A stretch of DNA of 64,000 nt. It comes from DASQPR01 sp963797605. Lineage in GTDB: Bacteria; Actinomycetota; Actinomycetes; Mycobacteriales; Micromonosporaceae. The translations under genes were made by a program, and so were the position numbers. Under the pieces are notes generated by a model. It was not told the origin of the DNA. It did no database searches and saw only the letters and a program-made list of their open reading frames with translations. Shown piece by piece: positions 7,982 to 19,115 of the stretch. Location: NCBI GenBank assembly GCA_963797605.1, contig CAWCPX010000009.1, forward strand, positions 248,001 through 312,000. Direction: 5' to 3'. Within the stretch, counting starts at the first letter, position 1. Each line of letters begins with the position of its first letter.

Positions 7982-9254
7982 TCGTCACCACGTGCGACAC
8001 CACCACCGCGACGATGACCAGCGGCATCACCGTCAGCCCGTTGGTGCCGAAGAACAAGCTCGCCAGCAGCACCGACGTCAGCGGCAGCCGGAGCATGCCG
8101 ACCGTCATCGCGCCGATGCCGATGGCCGCGCCCGAGACCAGGGACAGGCCCGGTAGGTGTGACATGGCGATGCCGCCGGCCGCTCCGAGGAACATCGCCG
8201 GGAACGTCGGGCCGCCCCGGAACGCGGTGAGGCTGCCCGCGTACGCGAGACCCTTGCAGACGATCAGCAGCAGCAACGCACCGACGGAATAGTCGGCGCC
8301 GTGCTGGACCAGTGACGGCAGCTGGTCCTGGCCGGAGAACAGCACGTCGGAGTCGGCGTGACCGGTCGCCTCCGCGTAGCCGATCGCGAGACCGGCGACG
8401 GCCAGCCCGATGAGCGGGGTCAGGATCAGCACCCAGCGTTCGGTGATCGGCCGGATCGTCGCCCCGGCCCGGCGGATCAGCCAGCACAACGGTCCGGCGG
8501 CGAGCCCGACGACAAGGGCCCAGCCGAGTTCGCTGAAGGTCGGGCGCCCGGCCGCCGGCAGGTCCGGGATCGCGAGGGAGAACGTGCCGTGACCGGTCAG
8601 CCGGTCGAGGCCGGTGAAGATCAGCGCGCCCAGGCCGGCGCCGAGCAGCCCCGGGACCAGCACCACCGACTCGGTCGCGCCGGCGACACCGGTCACCTCC
8701 ATCAACAGGAAGGCGCCCACGATCGGTGAGCCGAGCAGGGTGCTCACGGCGGCGAAGCTGCCCGTCGCCGCGATCACCATGGCGGCCTGCCTCGGCATCT
8801 TGCGGTTCACCAGGCGTACGGCCAGCACGGCGGCCCCGGCACCGAGCGCGATCAGTGGGCCTTCGGGGCCGACGACGGCGCCGAGGCCGATGCTGGCCAG
8901 TGCCGCGATGGCGATGCCCGGGAGGAGCTTGGCGGGGGCCGGGCCGCCGGGGTGGAATCCGTCGAGGGGCACCTCGCCGCCGTGTCCGGGCAGGTAGCGG
9001 ACGGTGACGCCGACGATCACACCGGCCATGGCGAGCGGCACGAGCGGCCACCACGCGGGTATGGAGGCGAACCCGAGGCCGTGCGGCAGGTCGGTGAACG
9101 TCCATGTCTTCGTGTACGCCGTCAGTTGCAGGAACCAGTACGCGGCCGCCGCGATCGGCACCCCGAGCAGGGCCGCGATCAGTAGCAGGCCGAGGTAGCG
9201 GCGGGAGCGCAGGAGCGCTTCGAGGTCGGCGGGCTCACCCGCGCTGGCTGCCAC
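7860..9254 (-). CDS. CLC-family chloride channel/antiporter
   Basis: 464 residues with about ten or more membrane segments. The CLC filter regions are recognisable: VVGPEGPLIALGAG near residue 128 (canonical G-R/K-E-G-P) and FRGGPTFPAMFLGA near residue 346 (canonical G-G-x-F-x-P). No cytoplasmic CBS domains follow. The normally basic residue before the filter Glu is Pro here. The tail after residue 430 is a Ser/Pro run encoded antisense to the ThuA end and may not be functional. Likely role: anion or proton-coupled anion movement at the cell membrane. Confidence 0.85.
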   Translation of the reverse strand: MAASAGEPADLEALLRSRRYLGLLLIAALLGVPIAAAAYWFLQLTAYTKTWTFTDLPHGLGFASIPAWWPLVPLAMAGVIVGVTVRYLPGHGGEVPLDGFHPGGPAPAKLLPGIAIAALASIGLGAVVGPEGPLIALGAGAAVLAVRLVNRKMPRQAAMVIAATGSFAAVSTLLGSPIVGAFLLMEVTGVAGATESVVLVPGLLGAGLGALIFTGLDRLTGHGTFSLAIPDLPAAGRPTFSELGWALVVGLAAGPLCWLIRRAGATIRPITERWVLILTPLIGLAVAGLAIGYAEATGHADSDVLFSGQDQLPSLVQHGADYSVGALLLLIVCKGLAYAGSLTAFRGGPTFPAMFLGAAGGIAMSHLPGLSLVSGAAIGIGAMTVGMLRLPLTSVLLASLFFGTNGLTVMPLVIVAVVVSHVVTIRLTPVPRSSSSPSPSSPSSSRSSQSPESPAAPPTPGPAQ

Positions 9255-9279
9255 CGGTCCCGATCACCCCGCCTCCACG

Positions 9280-9330
9280 ACGATCACACAGCTCACGATC
9301 CACAGCTGACGATCACACAGCTCACGATCC
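9280..9330. repeat. 22-bp direct repeat, period 29
   Basis: An identical 22-bp word beginning acgatcacacag and ending cacgatcc occurs at 9280-9301 and 9309-9330, seven bases apart. It lies in the 159-bp gap between the divergent CLC and antiporter genes, where a regulator site would be expected. Confidence 0.8.
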
Positions 9331-9413
9331 GCAATCACATATCTTTCATCTCATATGGTGTCTTAAATGGATACGCGGGGACGTCTTTCCCGCCGATCGG
9401 TGGGCGCTGCGGC

Positions 9414-11212
9414 ATGAGCACGGACCAGGTCTACATCGGGGTGAGCCTGACGCTCGTGCTCGCGGTCGGCTGCCAGTTGCTCGGTGCGCGGTTGCGGATC
9501 CCGTCGCTGATCCTGCTGCTGCCCGTCGGGTTCGTGGCCGGGTGGCTGACCGACGACATCAACCCGAACAACCTGCTCGGCGCGTCGTTCCAGCCGCTGG
9601 TGTCGATGTCGGTCGCGGTCATCCTCTACGACGCCGGCATGGGTCTCGACCTCGCGAAACTCACCGGACACACGCGCACGGTCGTCGTCCGGCTGCTCGC
9701 GCTCGGCGTACCGCTGACATGGGTCGTCGCAGCCGTCGTGGCGGCGCCGCTGTTCGGCATGTCGCACGACGCCGCGCTGATGTTCGGCGTGATCCTGGTC
9801 GTGTCGGGGCCGACGGTCGTGGGTCCGCTGCTGGCCTTCGTGCGCCCGACGCAACCCTGCGCCGGGTGCTGACCTGGGAGGCGTCGCTCATCGACCCGGT
9901 CGGCGGCCTGCTCGGCGCGGTCGTCTTCCACGCCGTCACCTCCGGCAACCAGTCCGGCATCGGTAACGACGTCGAGCAGTTCCTCAGCAGCGTCGGCATC
10001 GGCGCTCCTCGGCGGCCTCGTCGGTGTCGGGGTGCTGTGGCTTCTGCTCGTCCGGATGCGGATCGGCGCCGCGCTCGGCACGTCGGTACAGCTCGCCGCG
10101 GTGCTCGCGGTCGCCGGGGTGTGCGACGCTGGTCCGCGATGACACGGGTCTGATCGCCGCCATCGTGATGGGCCTGGTCGTGGCGAACGTGGACGCGTTC
10201 GAGATGCCGTCGCGACAGCCGTTCTTCGAGGCCCTCGTCCAACTGATCATCGGGGTGCTCTTCATCTCGATCTCCGCGACGGTGACCCCGGTTTCCGTCC
10301 GGGGCCTGCTGCTGCCGACGCTCGCGCTGGTCGCGGTGCTGGTCGTGGCCGTCCGACCGGTGGCCGCCGCGCTGTCAGCCCTGCGCACCGACCTGACCCG
10401 GGGCGAGCGCGTGTTCGTCGGCTGGATGGCGCCCCGGGGCATCGTCGCCGCGGCCACGGCCTCGACGTTCTCGGCCGAGCTGGTCGTCGCGGCACGTCGC
10501 CGGCGCGGACAAGATCCTGCCCGGCACGTTCCTGGTGATCGTGATGACGGTGACGCTCTACGGGCTCAGCGCCGAGCCGGTCGCCGCATGGCTGCGGGTG
10601 ACCCGGCCGAGCATCACCCGGCCGCTGCTCGTCGGCGGCGAGCCCTGGGTCGTCGACCTCGGGCGGGCGCTGCGCGACAGCGGCCTGTCGGTGCTGATGT
10701 GGACCGAGTCGGAACCGCAGCGCGAGCGCATCCGAGCGGCCGGCCTCGAACTGGCGCCGGACACGCTGATCAGCGACGCGACCGGGGAGGGCGCGCAGGT
10801 CGAAGGGGTCACCACGGTGCTGCTGCTGACCTCGGAGGACGGGTTCAACGCGCTCGCCGCCGGGCTGATCCAAGGCGGCGACGGCGGCCGGGTCTACCGG
10901 GTCGGATCCACCCTGGACGCGCGGGGCCGGGCGGTCGCGTACGCGGGTGGTGCCGTGCTCTTCCACCGGTCGCTGACGCGAGAGGCGCTCGTCGGCCGTT
11001 ATCACGACGGCGCCCGGATCGCGGTCGGCGACCGGTTGGCCGAAGGTCAAGACCTGCTTTTCCGGGTACGGGTGAACGGGCGGCTTGACCCGGTGACCAC
11101 GGCGGCCGTGCCCGCGGCGCGGCCCGGGGACAGGCTCGTGGTGCTCGGGCCGGGTCACGCCCGCGACGACGCGCAAGCCGCCGACGACGACGCGACCACG
11201 CGCGCGCCGTAA
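9414..11212 (+). CDS. Na+/H+ (CPA1-type) antiporter with TrkA-like tail, frame-disrupted
   Basis: A continuous antiporter sequence of about 600 residues can be read across four single-base frame changes, near 9843, 10003, 10130 and 10507. All fall on wobble positions, for example Pro written cc_, Gly written gg[cg], Val written gt[gt]. It opens MSTDQVYIGVSLTLVLAVG and has about twelve membrane segments including GVILVVSGPTVVGPLL, the ion-binding region of CPA1 exchangers. The C-terminal third from about 10600 is soluble, with a Rossmann-like VVDLGRALRDSGL, resembling the RCK/TrkA domains that gate K+ or Na+ transport. It begins the co-directional energy cluster. Confidence 0.75.
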
Positions 11213-11311
11213 CGAGGACCGAAGTCGGCATTTCGGACCGTTCGGGACATGTTTGTCGGTACCGTCGATGTGACCGACCTCGGCCTTGAGACCACGGGGA
11301 GGCACGCCCAG

Positions 11312-12691
11312 ATGCGAGATCGCGCCCACACGCGAAACGGCGGGCAGGCCGCACCGTCCACGTCTCACGTCATCATCGTCGGTGGCGGTTTCGCCGGGGT
11401 CGCGTGCGCGAAACGGCTCGCCGGCGCCGAGGGCATCCGGGTGACGCTGTTCGACAAGAACGGCTTCCACCAGTTCCAACCGCTGCTCTACCAGGTCGCC
11501 ACCGCCGAACTCACCCCCGGCGACGTGGCCTTCGACCTCGTCGAGATCTTCACCGAACACGCGAACGTCGAGATCCGCGCCGAGGAGGTCGTGGCCGCCG
11601 ATGCGCGTACGCACACCGTGACGCTCGCGGACGGCACCACCGTGGCCGGCGACATCCTGGTGCTCGCCGCCGGGGCCCAACCGAACTTCTTCCACACGCC
11701 CGGCGCCGCCGAGTACGCGTTCCCGCTCTACAGCCTCTCCGACGCCGAAGCGGTGCGCTCCCGGGTGCTGCAACTCTTCGAAGACGTCGCCGCCCGGCCC
11801 GCGCTCGCGGGCGACGGCGCGCTGAACATCGTCGTCGTGGGCGCCGGGGCCACCGGAGTCGAAGTCGCCGGTGCGCTCGCCGAACTCGTACGCGACGTGA
11901 TGCCGCTGCGCTACGACGCCGTCGACCTGTCCGCCGCCCGGATCATCGTCGTCGACCTCGGCACGGTGCCGCTCGGCGCGTTCTCGGAAGCCGCGCACGC
12001 GTACGCCGCGAAGCAACTCGACCGGCGGGGCGTCGAACTGATGCTGGGCGCCGGCGTCACCGAGGTCGCCCGGGACCACGTCACCCTGCACGGCGGCACG
12101 ACCATCAAGACCCACCTGACCGTCTGGGGCGGCGGCGAGATGGCGGCGTCGATCATCGGCCGATCCGGGCTGCCCGTCGGTCACGGCGGCCGCGTCGACG
12201 TCGGCCCGGACCTCGCCGTCGACGGCTTTCCCGGGGTGTACGTCGTCGGCGACGCCGCGAACCTCCCCGACGGCCAGGGCGGCTTCATGCCGCAGCTCGG
12301 CAGCGTCGCCCAGCAGGCGGGCGAATGGGTCGGCTACAACATCCTGGCCGACGTCGCCGGCGACCAGCGGACCCCGTTCGACTACCACGACAAGGGCATC
12401 ATGGCGATGATCGGGCGCCGCGCCGCCGTCGCCGAGATCGGCGAGCACCGCCACGAACTCCACGGCCGGATCGCGTTCGCCGCCTGGCTGGGCGTCCACG
12501 CCGCACTGCTGTCGAACATCAAGGCCGAAACCCGCGCCTTCATGGCCTGGGCCGAAGACTTCTACGTGCGCCCGAACCACCGGTCGGCGGCGCTCCTGGA
12601 CCCGTCGACCATCGACACCCCGCGCATCCACTGGAGCGGCCCTCCGGTCACGGTGGCACCGCGATCCCACCCGCAGCCGAGAGGCGACTGA
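11312..12691 (+). CDS. ndh: type II NADH dehydrogenase (NDH-2)
   Basis: 459 residues from ATG 11312, chosen because GGGGAGG lies nine bases upstream. HVIIVGGGFAGVACAK is the FAD-binding dinucleotide fold, and NIVVVGAGATGVEVAGAL is the NAD(P)H fold. FPGVYVVGDAANLPDGQGG is the C-terminal FAD site, followed by PQLGSVAQQAG, the quinone-side motif of NDH-2. The enzyme passes electrons from NADH to the quinone pool at the inner membrane face without pumping protons. It lies one base before zwf and upstream of cytochrome bd genes, which use the same quinol. Confidence 0.9.
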   Translation: MRDRAHTRNGGQAAPSTSHVIIVGGGFAGVACAKRLAGAEGIRVTLFDKNGFHQFQPLLYQVATAELTPGDVAFDLVEIFTEHANVEIRAEEVVAADARTHTVTLADGTTVAGDILVLAAGAQPNFFHTPGAAEYAFPLYSLSDAEAVRSRVLQLFEDVAARPALAGDGALNIVVVGAGATGVEVAGALAELVRDVMPLRYDAVDLSAARIIVVDLGTVPLGAFSEAAHAYAAKQLDRRGVELMLGAGVTEVARDHVTLHGGTTIKTHLTVWGGGEMAASIIGRSGLPVGHGGRVDVGPDLAVDGFPGVYVVGDAANLPDGQGGFMPQLGSVAQQAGEWVGYNILADVAGDQRTPFDYHDKGIMAMIGRRAAVAEIGEHRHELHGRIAFAAWLGVHAALLSNIKAETRAFMAWAEDFYVRPNHRSAALLDPSTIDTPRIHWSGPPVTVAPRSHPQPRGD

Positions 12692-12692
12692 C

Positions 12693-14087
12693 ATGGCCGA
12701 CACCGCCACCGCCGACGTCATGGTGATCTTCGGCATCACCGGCGACCTTGCCAAAGTCATGACCTTCCGTTCCCTCTACCGGCTGGAGAAACGCGGCCTG
12801 CTCGACTGCCGGATCGTCGGCGTCGCCGTCGACACATGGAGCGATGACAAACTCCGCGACCACGCCCGCGAATGCATCGCCGGCGCCGGCGAGACCATCG
12901 ACGACGACGTTTTCAAACGGTTCGCGAACCGGCTCACGTACGTCTCCGGCGACTTCACCGACAAGGCCACGTACGCCGCGGTGAAAACGGCGATGCACGG
13001 CGCCATGACACCGCTGTTCTACCTGGAAATCCCGCCGTTCCTGTTCGGCACCGTCGTCGGCAGGCTCGCCGAAGCCGGCCTGACGAAAACCGGCCGCGTC
13101 GTCGTCGAGAAACCGTTCGGCCACGACCTCGCGTCGGCGGTCGCGCTCGCGAAGGAACTCCACCAGTACATCGACGAGTCGCAGCTTTTCCGCATCGATC
13201 ACTTCCTCGGCAAGATGGGCCTGGAGGAACTGCTCTACTTCCGGTTCGCGAACACGATCCTCGAACCGATCTGGAACCGGAACTACATCGACTGCGTCCA
13301 GATCACCATGGCCGAGAGCTTCGGCGTCGAAGACCGCGGCCACTTCTACGACCCGGTCGGCGCGCTCCGCGACGTGGTCGTCAACCATCTGATGCAGGTC
13401 GTCGCCGCCGGCGCCATGGAACCACCGGCCGGCCGCGACCCGAACACCCTCAACAACGCCAAGGACACCCTCTGGGGTGCGATCGTGCCCGCCGACCCGG
13501 CGAGCTACGTCCGCGGCCAGTACGACGGCTACCGCGACGTCCCCGGCGTCGACCCCGGCTCCACCACCGAAACGTACGCGGCCCTGCGCCTGGACATCGA
13601 TAACTGGCGGTGGTCCGGTGTCCCGTTCTTCATCCGCACCGGCAAGCTCCTGCCCGTGACCCAGACCGAGTTCCGGGTCGTGTTCAAGGAACCGCCGAAA
13701 CTCGGGCTCGCCGTCGCCTCGGTCAAGGAAGCGATCGCCAACCAGCTCACGATCACCCTCGACCCGTCCACCGGCATCCGGTTCGACATGCAGGCCAAAC
13801 GAGCCGGAGAGATCCTGCCGGAGCCCATCGACCTCGAGATGGAGTTCGCGGACGAAGGCGGCGAAGGCCCGACACCGTACGAGGTCCTGCTTCACGGCGC
13901 CCTGCTCGGCAACAGCACCCTGTTCACCCGCCAGGACGGCGTCGAAGAAACGTGGCGGGTCATGCAACCGCTGCTCGACGCGCCACCACCGGTACTCCCG
14001 TACAAACCGGCGTCGTGGGGACCCGCGGCCGCCGACCAACTCGTCGCCGACTTCGGCGGCTGGCGCAAACCCTGGGTGGAATCATGA
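12693..14087 (+). CDS. zwf: glucose-6-phosphate 1-dehydrogenase
   Basis: 464 residues. FGITGDLAK (residues 12-20) is the NADP-binding G-x-x-G-D-L-A loop, VEKPFGHD is the conserved E-K-P-x-G-x-D, and RIDHFLGK near residue 165 is the active-site signature. Length fits the family (about 460-510). It performs the first, NADPH-producing step of the oxidative pentose phosphate pathway in the cytoplasm. The start is one base after the NDH-2 stop, and its TGA overlaps the ATG of the next gene (ATGA), so translation is coupled. Confidence 0.95.
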   Translation: MADTATADVMVIFGITGDLAKVMTFRSLYRLEKRGLLDCRIVGVAVDTWSDDKLRDHARECIAGAGETIDDDVFKRFANRLTYVSGDFTDKATYAAVKTAMHGAMTPLFYLEIPPFLFGTVVGRLAEAGLTKTGRVVVEKPFGHDLASAVALAKELHQYIDESQLFRIDHFLGKMGLEELLYFRFANTILEPIWNRNYIDCVQITMAESFGVEDRGHFYDPVGALRDVVVNHLMQVVAAGAMEPPAGRDPNTLNNAKDTLWGAIVPADPASYVRGQYDGYRDVPGVDPGSTTETYAALRLDIDNWRWSGVPFFIRTGKLLPVTQTEFRVVFKEPPKLGLAVASVKEAIANQLTITLDPSTGIRFDMQAKRAGEILPEPIDLEMEFADEGGEGPTPYEVLLHGALLGNSTLFTRQDGVEETWRVMQPLLDAPPPVLPYKPASWGPAAADQLVADFGGWRKPWVES

Positions 14088-16063
14088 CAACGACCGCCGA
14101 CCGCGCGACAACCGCCGACGGCGCCCCGACACGTGGCGCCGCCGCCACCGATGCCGCCCGGGCCGCCGATCCCGCGACCCCCGCCGGGCTCGCCGCTGAA
14201 GATCACGGCAGGTCGCTGACCTCGCCGTTCACACCGATCGCCGACTACGCGTTCCTGTCCAACTGTCACACCGGCGCCCTGATCGCCCCGGACGGTTCCG
14301 TCGACTGGCTCTGCGTGCCGGCATTCGACTCGCCGAGCATCTTCGGCAGCCTCCTCGACCGGGAAGCCGGTGCCTTCCGGTTCGCGCCCTACGGCATCGT
14401 GCACCCCGTCGCCCGCAACTACGTCCCCGGCACGAACGTCATGGAAACCACGTGGCGGACGCGTACCGGCTGGATGGTCGTGCGCGAAGCGCTCACGATG
14501 GGCCCCGGCGGAACGGACGACACGATCACCCCGCACACCCGGCCGCCGGCCGACGCGGACGCCGACCACATGCTCGTGCGTACCGTCGAATGCACCGCCG
14601 GCAGTGTTGAAGTCGAACTGACCTGCGACCCCGCGTTCGACTACGGCCGGACACCGGGCGAATGGACCATCAACGACGGCGACCGGCACACCGCCGACGC
14701 CGTCTGCGCCGGAGTCACGCTACGGCTGCGCACCGACCTCGCCGTCGGCGTCGAGGGAAACCGGTTACGCGGCCGACACGTGCTGCGGGAGGGGGAGCGA
14801 GCCTACTGCGCCCTGTCGTGGGCCGAGGGCCTGCGGGCGCCGGAAGACATCCATGAAGCGGACGCGCGGATCGAGGCCACCATCAGCTTCTGGCGGACCT
14901 GGCTGGCCAACTCCCGGATGCCCGACCACCGGTGGCGTGAGCCGCTGCAGCGCGCCGCGCTGGTGATCAAAGGCCTGACCTACATGCCGACCGGAGCCAC
15001 GGTCGCCGCCCTGACGACCTCCCTGCCGGAGACGTGGGGTGGCGAGCGCAACTGGGACTACCGGTACACGTGGATGCGGGACTCGACCTTCACCCTGCGC
15101 GCGCTGCACTATCTGCTGCTGGATTGGGAGGCCGACGACTTCATGCAGTTCGTCGCGGACATCGAACCGACCGAGGACGGCTCGCTGCAGATCATGTACG
15201 GCATCGACGGTCGCCGCGACCTGACCGAGAGCACCCGTGACGACCTGTCCGGCTACGAGGGCGCGAGCCCGGTGCGCGTCGGCAACGGCGCCTACAACCA
15301 GAAGCAGAACGACGTCTTCGGTGCCGTGCTCGACTCGATCCTGCTGCACACCCGGCACAGCCAGCGGCTGCCACGGCGACTGTGGCCGATCGTGGTGTCG
15401 CAGGCCGAGGGCGCGAGCAAGGTGTGGAAGAACACCGACCAGGGCATCTGGGAGGCCCGCGGCGCCCCGCAACACTACGTCTCCTCGAAACTCATGTGCT
15501 GGGTCGCGCTCGACCGGGCGTCGACCCTCGCGGAGATCCGGGGAAATCCCGAACAGTCGGCCACGTGGCGCGCGACCGCTGACGAGATCAAGGCGGACAT
15601 CATCGCGCACGGCTTCAGCGACAAAGGGATCATGCGCCAGCACTACGACACCGACGCGCTGGATGCCTCAACCCTGCTCGCGGTGATGTTCGGGTTCCTG
15701 CCCCCGACCGACGAGCGTATGCGCAACACCGTCAACGCCATCGCCGACGACCTCACCGACGACGGGTTCGTGCTGCGCTACCGGCCGAACGAGACCGACG
15801 ACGGGATGAGTGGCAGGGAGGGCACGTTCATCATCTGCTCGTTCTGGCTCGTGTCCGCGCTCGTCATCGTAGGCGAGATCGACCGGGGCCGGGACCTGAT
15901 GGAGCGACTGTTGCGGATCGCGTCGCCGCTGGGCCTGTACGCGGAGGAGTTCGACGCCCGCAGCTCACGGTTCATGGGCAATATCCCGCAGGCGTTCTCG
16001 CACCTGGCGCTGATCGACGCGGCCGGGCGGATCATCGTGGCCGAGCTGTTGCAGGAGATGTAG
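14084..16063 (+). CDS. GH15-family glucoamylase/trehalase-like hydrolase
   Basis: 659 residues. After an Ala/Thr-rich leader of about 45 residues comes IADYAFLSNCHTGALIAPDGSVDW, the standard opening of actinobacterial GH15 proteins. ETWGGERNWDYRYTWMRDS near residue 315 is the (alpha/alpha)6-barrel region with substrate-binding residues. SGREGTFIICSFWLV near residue 577 holds the C-terminal catalytic Glu region. No signal peptide is evident, so a cytoplasmic glucoamylase or trehalase that releases glucose is likely. ATGA overlap with zwf and a one-base overlap with the GMC gene suggest an operon feeding glucose into the NADPH branch. Confidence 0.85.
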   Translation: MTTTADRATTADGAPTRGAAATDAARAADPATPAGLAAEDHGRSLTSPFTPIADYAFLSNCHTGALIAPDGSVDWLCVPAFDSPSIFGSLLDREAGAFRFAPYGIVHPVARNYVPGTNVMETTWRTRTGWMVVREALTMGPGGTDDTITPHTRPPADADADHMLVRTVECTAGSVEVELTCDPAFDYGRTPGEWTINDGDRHTADAVCAGVTLRLRTDLAVGVEGNRLRGRHVLREGERAYCALSWAEGLRAPEDIHEADARIEATISFWRTWLANSRMPDHRWREPLQRAALVIKGLTYMPTGATVAALTTSLPETWGGERNWDYRYTWMRDSTFTLRALHYLLLDWEADDFMQFVADIEPTEDGSLQIMYGIDGRRDLTESTRDDLSGYEGASPVRVGNGAYNQKQNDVFGAVLDSILLHTRHSQRLPRRLWPIVVSQAEGASKVWKNTDQGIWEARGAPQHYVSSKLMCWVALDRASTLAEIRGNPEQSATWRATADEIKADIIAHGFSDKGIMRQHYDTDALDASTLLAVMFGFLPPTDERMRNTVNAIADDLTDDGFVLRYRPNETDDGMSGREGTFIICSFWLVSALVIVGEIDRGRDLMERLLRIASPLGLYAEEFDARSSRFMGNIPQAFSHLALIDAAGRIIVAELLQEM

Positions 16064-17686
16064 TGGACGCGACCTATGACGTGATCATCATCGGTACGGG
16101 TGCCGGCGGCGGCACCCTCGCCCGGCACCTCGCCCCGTCCGGCCGGCGGATCCTGCTGCTGGAACGCGGCGGCTGGCTGCCCCGCGAACCGGCGAACTGG
16201 TCTGCCACCGACGTGTTCGTCGACAACCGCTACATCTCCGACGACACGTGGTACGACCGGCACGGCAAGGCGTTCCAGCCGCAGATCCACTACTACGTCG
16301 GCGGGGCCACGAAACTCTACGGCGCCGCGCTCTACCGGCTGCGGGAGAAAGACTTCGGTGAACTGCGGCACCACGACGGGATCTCGCCGGCATGGCCGAT
16401 CTCGTACACCGACATGGAGCCCTACTACCTCGCCGCCGAACGGATGTACAGGGTGCACGGAGCGCGGGGCGAGGACCCGAGCGAGGGGCCGTCGAGCGGA
16501 CCGTACCCGTTTCCCCCGGTGTCGCACGAGCCGCGGATCCGCCAGCTCGCCGAAGACCTCCGCACCGCCGGCTACCACCCCTTCCACGCACCGTCCGGGG
16601 TGATGCTCAACGAGGCGAACATGCCGTACAGCGCCTGCGTGCGGTGCCCGACCTGCGACGGCTTCCCGTGTCTCGTACACGCAAAATCCGACGCTGAGGT
16701 CGTCGGCGTGCGTCCGGCACTGCAATACCCGAACGTCACGCTGCTCACCGACGCGATGGCGGTCAAACTCGAAACCAATGCCGCGGGTACGGCTGTCACC
16801 GAGGTCGTCGTCGAGCACGACGGGCATCTGGAGCGGTACGCCGCCCACGTCGTCGTGGTCTCCGCCGGTGCCGCGAACTCCGCGAAGCTCCTGCTCGCCT
16901 CGGCGAACGACAAGCATCCGAACGGTCTCGCGAACGGCTCCGACCAGGTCGGGCGCAACTACATGTTCCACGACAGCCAGGCCGTGCTCGCGCTGTCGAA
17001 GGAACCGAACCCGACCGTGTTCCAGAAGACGCTCGCCGTCAACGACTTCTACTTCAGCGGCCCCGACTTCCCGTACCCGATGGGCAACATCCAGATGATC
17101 GGCAAGTCGCAGGCCGAGATGTACCGCGGCGAGAAACCGATCGAGACGAAACTGATCCCGGAATGGACACTCGGTGACGTCGCCGAGCACGCCGTCGACT
17201 TCTGGCTCTCCCCGAGGACCTGCCGGTGCCGCACAACCGGGTCACCCTCGATCACGAGGACAACATCCACCTCGCGTACAAGCCGAGCAATCCCGCGGCC
17301 GGGCACCGGCTCTACCACCAGCTCAAATCGATGCTGGGCCACCTCGGCATGCATCCGGAACACCTGATTCACCGGTTCGCCTACATGAAGACGGACATCC
17401 CGGTGGCCGGCGTCGCGCACCAGGCCGGCACCTGCGTCATGGGCACCGATCCGGCCGCGTCGGTCGTCAACACCGACTGCCGAGCTCACGAGGTCGAGAA
17501 CCTGTACGTCGTGGACACGAGCGTCTTCCCGAGCATCGGCGCGGTGAACCCGGCCCTGACCGCGATGGCGAACGCGCTGCGGGTCGGCGACCACCTGCTC
17601 GACCGCATGGGAGTGCCCTCGACGGTGGGCGCGGCCGCCCGTTCGTCGTTGAGCCCGGTGAGCCCAAGGAGCCATGCGCAGCTTGA
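16063..17686 (+). CDS. GMC-family FAD oxidoreductase, frame-disrupted
   Basis: Starts at a GTG sharing one base with the previous TAG. VIIIGTGAGGGTLAR is the FAD fold and YVGGATKLYGAALYR the substrate-loop region. CVRCPTCDGFPCLVHAK near residue 191 is a Cys-rich segment typical of one GMC subgroup. The C-terminus has AHQAGTCVMG (catalytic His region) and NPALTAMANALRVG. Two single-base losses at wobble positions break it: Pro cc_ at about 17215 and Arg cg_ near 17640. Restored, it ends at TGA 17684-17686, overlapping cydA. Such enzymes oxidise alcohols or sugars and can pass electrons to quinone or a cytochrome; the substrate is unknown. Confidence 0.8.
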
Positions 17687-19115
17687 GTGGATCCTGGTCG
17701 CGCAGCCGGTGCAGCTCACGCCGGCCCGCTCCCAGATGGCGTTCACCCTGGGGTTCCATATCCTGCTCGTACCCATGGGCGTGGTGCTGCCGACGTTGAT
17801 GCTGATCGCGAACTACAAGGGCCTGCGCCACGGCGACACCGCCGCGCTCACGCTCGCCCGCCGGTGGTCGCACGTGGCCGGCCTGACCTTCGCCGTCGGC
17901 GCGGTCACCGGGACCGTGCTGTCCTTCGAGATGGGCCTGCTGTGGCCCGGCTTCACGAAGGTCTTCGGCGACGTCTTCGGGCTGCCGTTCGCCATCGAGG
18001 GCATCGCGTTCTTCCTGGAGGCGCTCCTGGTCGCGATCTACATCTACGGCTGGCGGCGTCTGAAGCCGTGGACGCACTTCTGGCTCGGCTTCCCGATCCC
18101 GTTCGTCGCGATCATCGGCGCGCTGTCGATCATCTCGGCGAACTCGTGGATGAACTCGCCGGCCGGCTTCACGCATCGGGCGCCGACGGCCTGCCGACGC
18201 ACGTCGACCCGCTCGCGGCGATGTTCAACAAGGCGCTGCCGCTCGAGCTGACGCACTTCCTGCTCGCCGCGTACATGGCGGCGTCGTTCCTGGTCGCCTC
18301 GGTCTACATCGTCGGCTGGCTGCGCGGCCGCCGCGACCGCTACCACCGGCTCGGCATCCTGATCCCGTTCACGATCGGCGCGATCGCGACGCCGCTGCAG
18401 TTCGTCGTCGGCGACTCCATCGCCCGCTGGGTCTACCAGCACCAGCCGGCGAAGTTCGCCGCGATGGAGGTCGTCACCCAGACCGGAACGCACCAGCCCG
18501 AGATACCTTTTCGGCCGGTACGACCCGGCGACGAACACCGTCACGCGGCGGCATCAGGATCCCCGGGCTGGACTCGTTCCTCGCCGGCGGCAGCCCAGCA
18601 CCAACGTGACCGGTCTCGCTGCGGTGGCACCGGACAGACCGCGCGTCCAACGTGACGCTCGTGCACTTCGCGTTCGACATCATGGTGCTCATCGCGACCC
18701 TGCTGCTCGCGCTGGTCGTCTGGTACGCCATCGCGTACTGGCGGCGCCGCGACGTGCCGCAGCTGCGACTGTTCCTCTGGGTCGCGGCCGCGGCCGGCGT
18801 GCTGTCCTACATCGCGATCGAGGCCGGCTGGGTCACCACCGAGGTCGGCCGGCAGCCCTGGATCGTCTACAACATCGCCCGCACATCGAGCGCCGTGACG
18901 ACGTCCAGCGGCGTGCCGAGTCAGCTTCACCGTGGTCATCGTGCTGTACGCGCTGCTGGCGGCCGCCACGATCACGGTGCTCCGCGCGATGACCCGACGA
19001 TGGCGCAGACAGCCGACGCCGAGGACACCGCGACGACGACGCCGCGCCCGTACGGACCCGAACCGGCGAAGCCGAACTCGAGGCCGCGGCGCTACCCGAG
19101 CGGAAGGCGTCGTGA
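17674..19115 (+). CDS. cydA: cytochrome bd ubiquinol oxidase subunit I, frame-disrupted
   Basis: ATG 17674 gives MRS, then one missing wobble base, then EWILVAQPVQLTPARSQMAFTL; the alternative is GTG 17709. Readable parts match CydA in order: the first helix pair, FEMGLLWPGF (haem b595-side helix), ISANSWMNSPAGF (helix near the haem ligands) and GTHQPE. The last helices contain EAGWVTTEVGRQPWIVY. About eight frame changes occur, nearly all at third codon positions (for example Glu ga[ga], Arg cg[cg]). It ends with a TGA overlapping the cydB GTG. The protein reduces O2 with quinol electrons in the membrane. No cydDC assembly genes are in the window. Confidence 0.85.
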
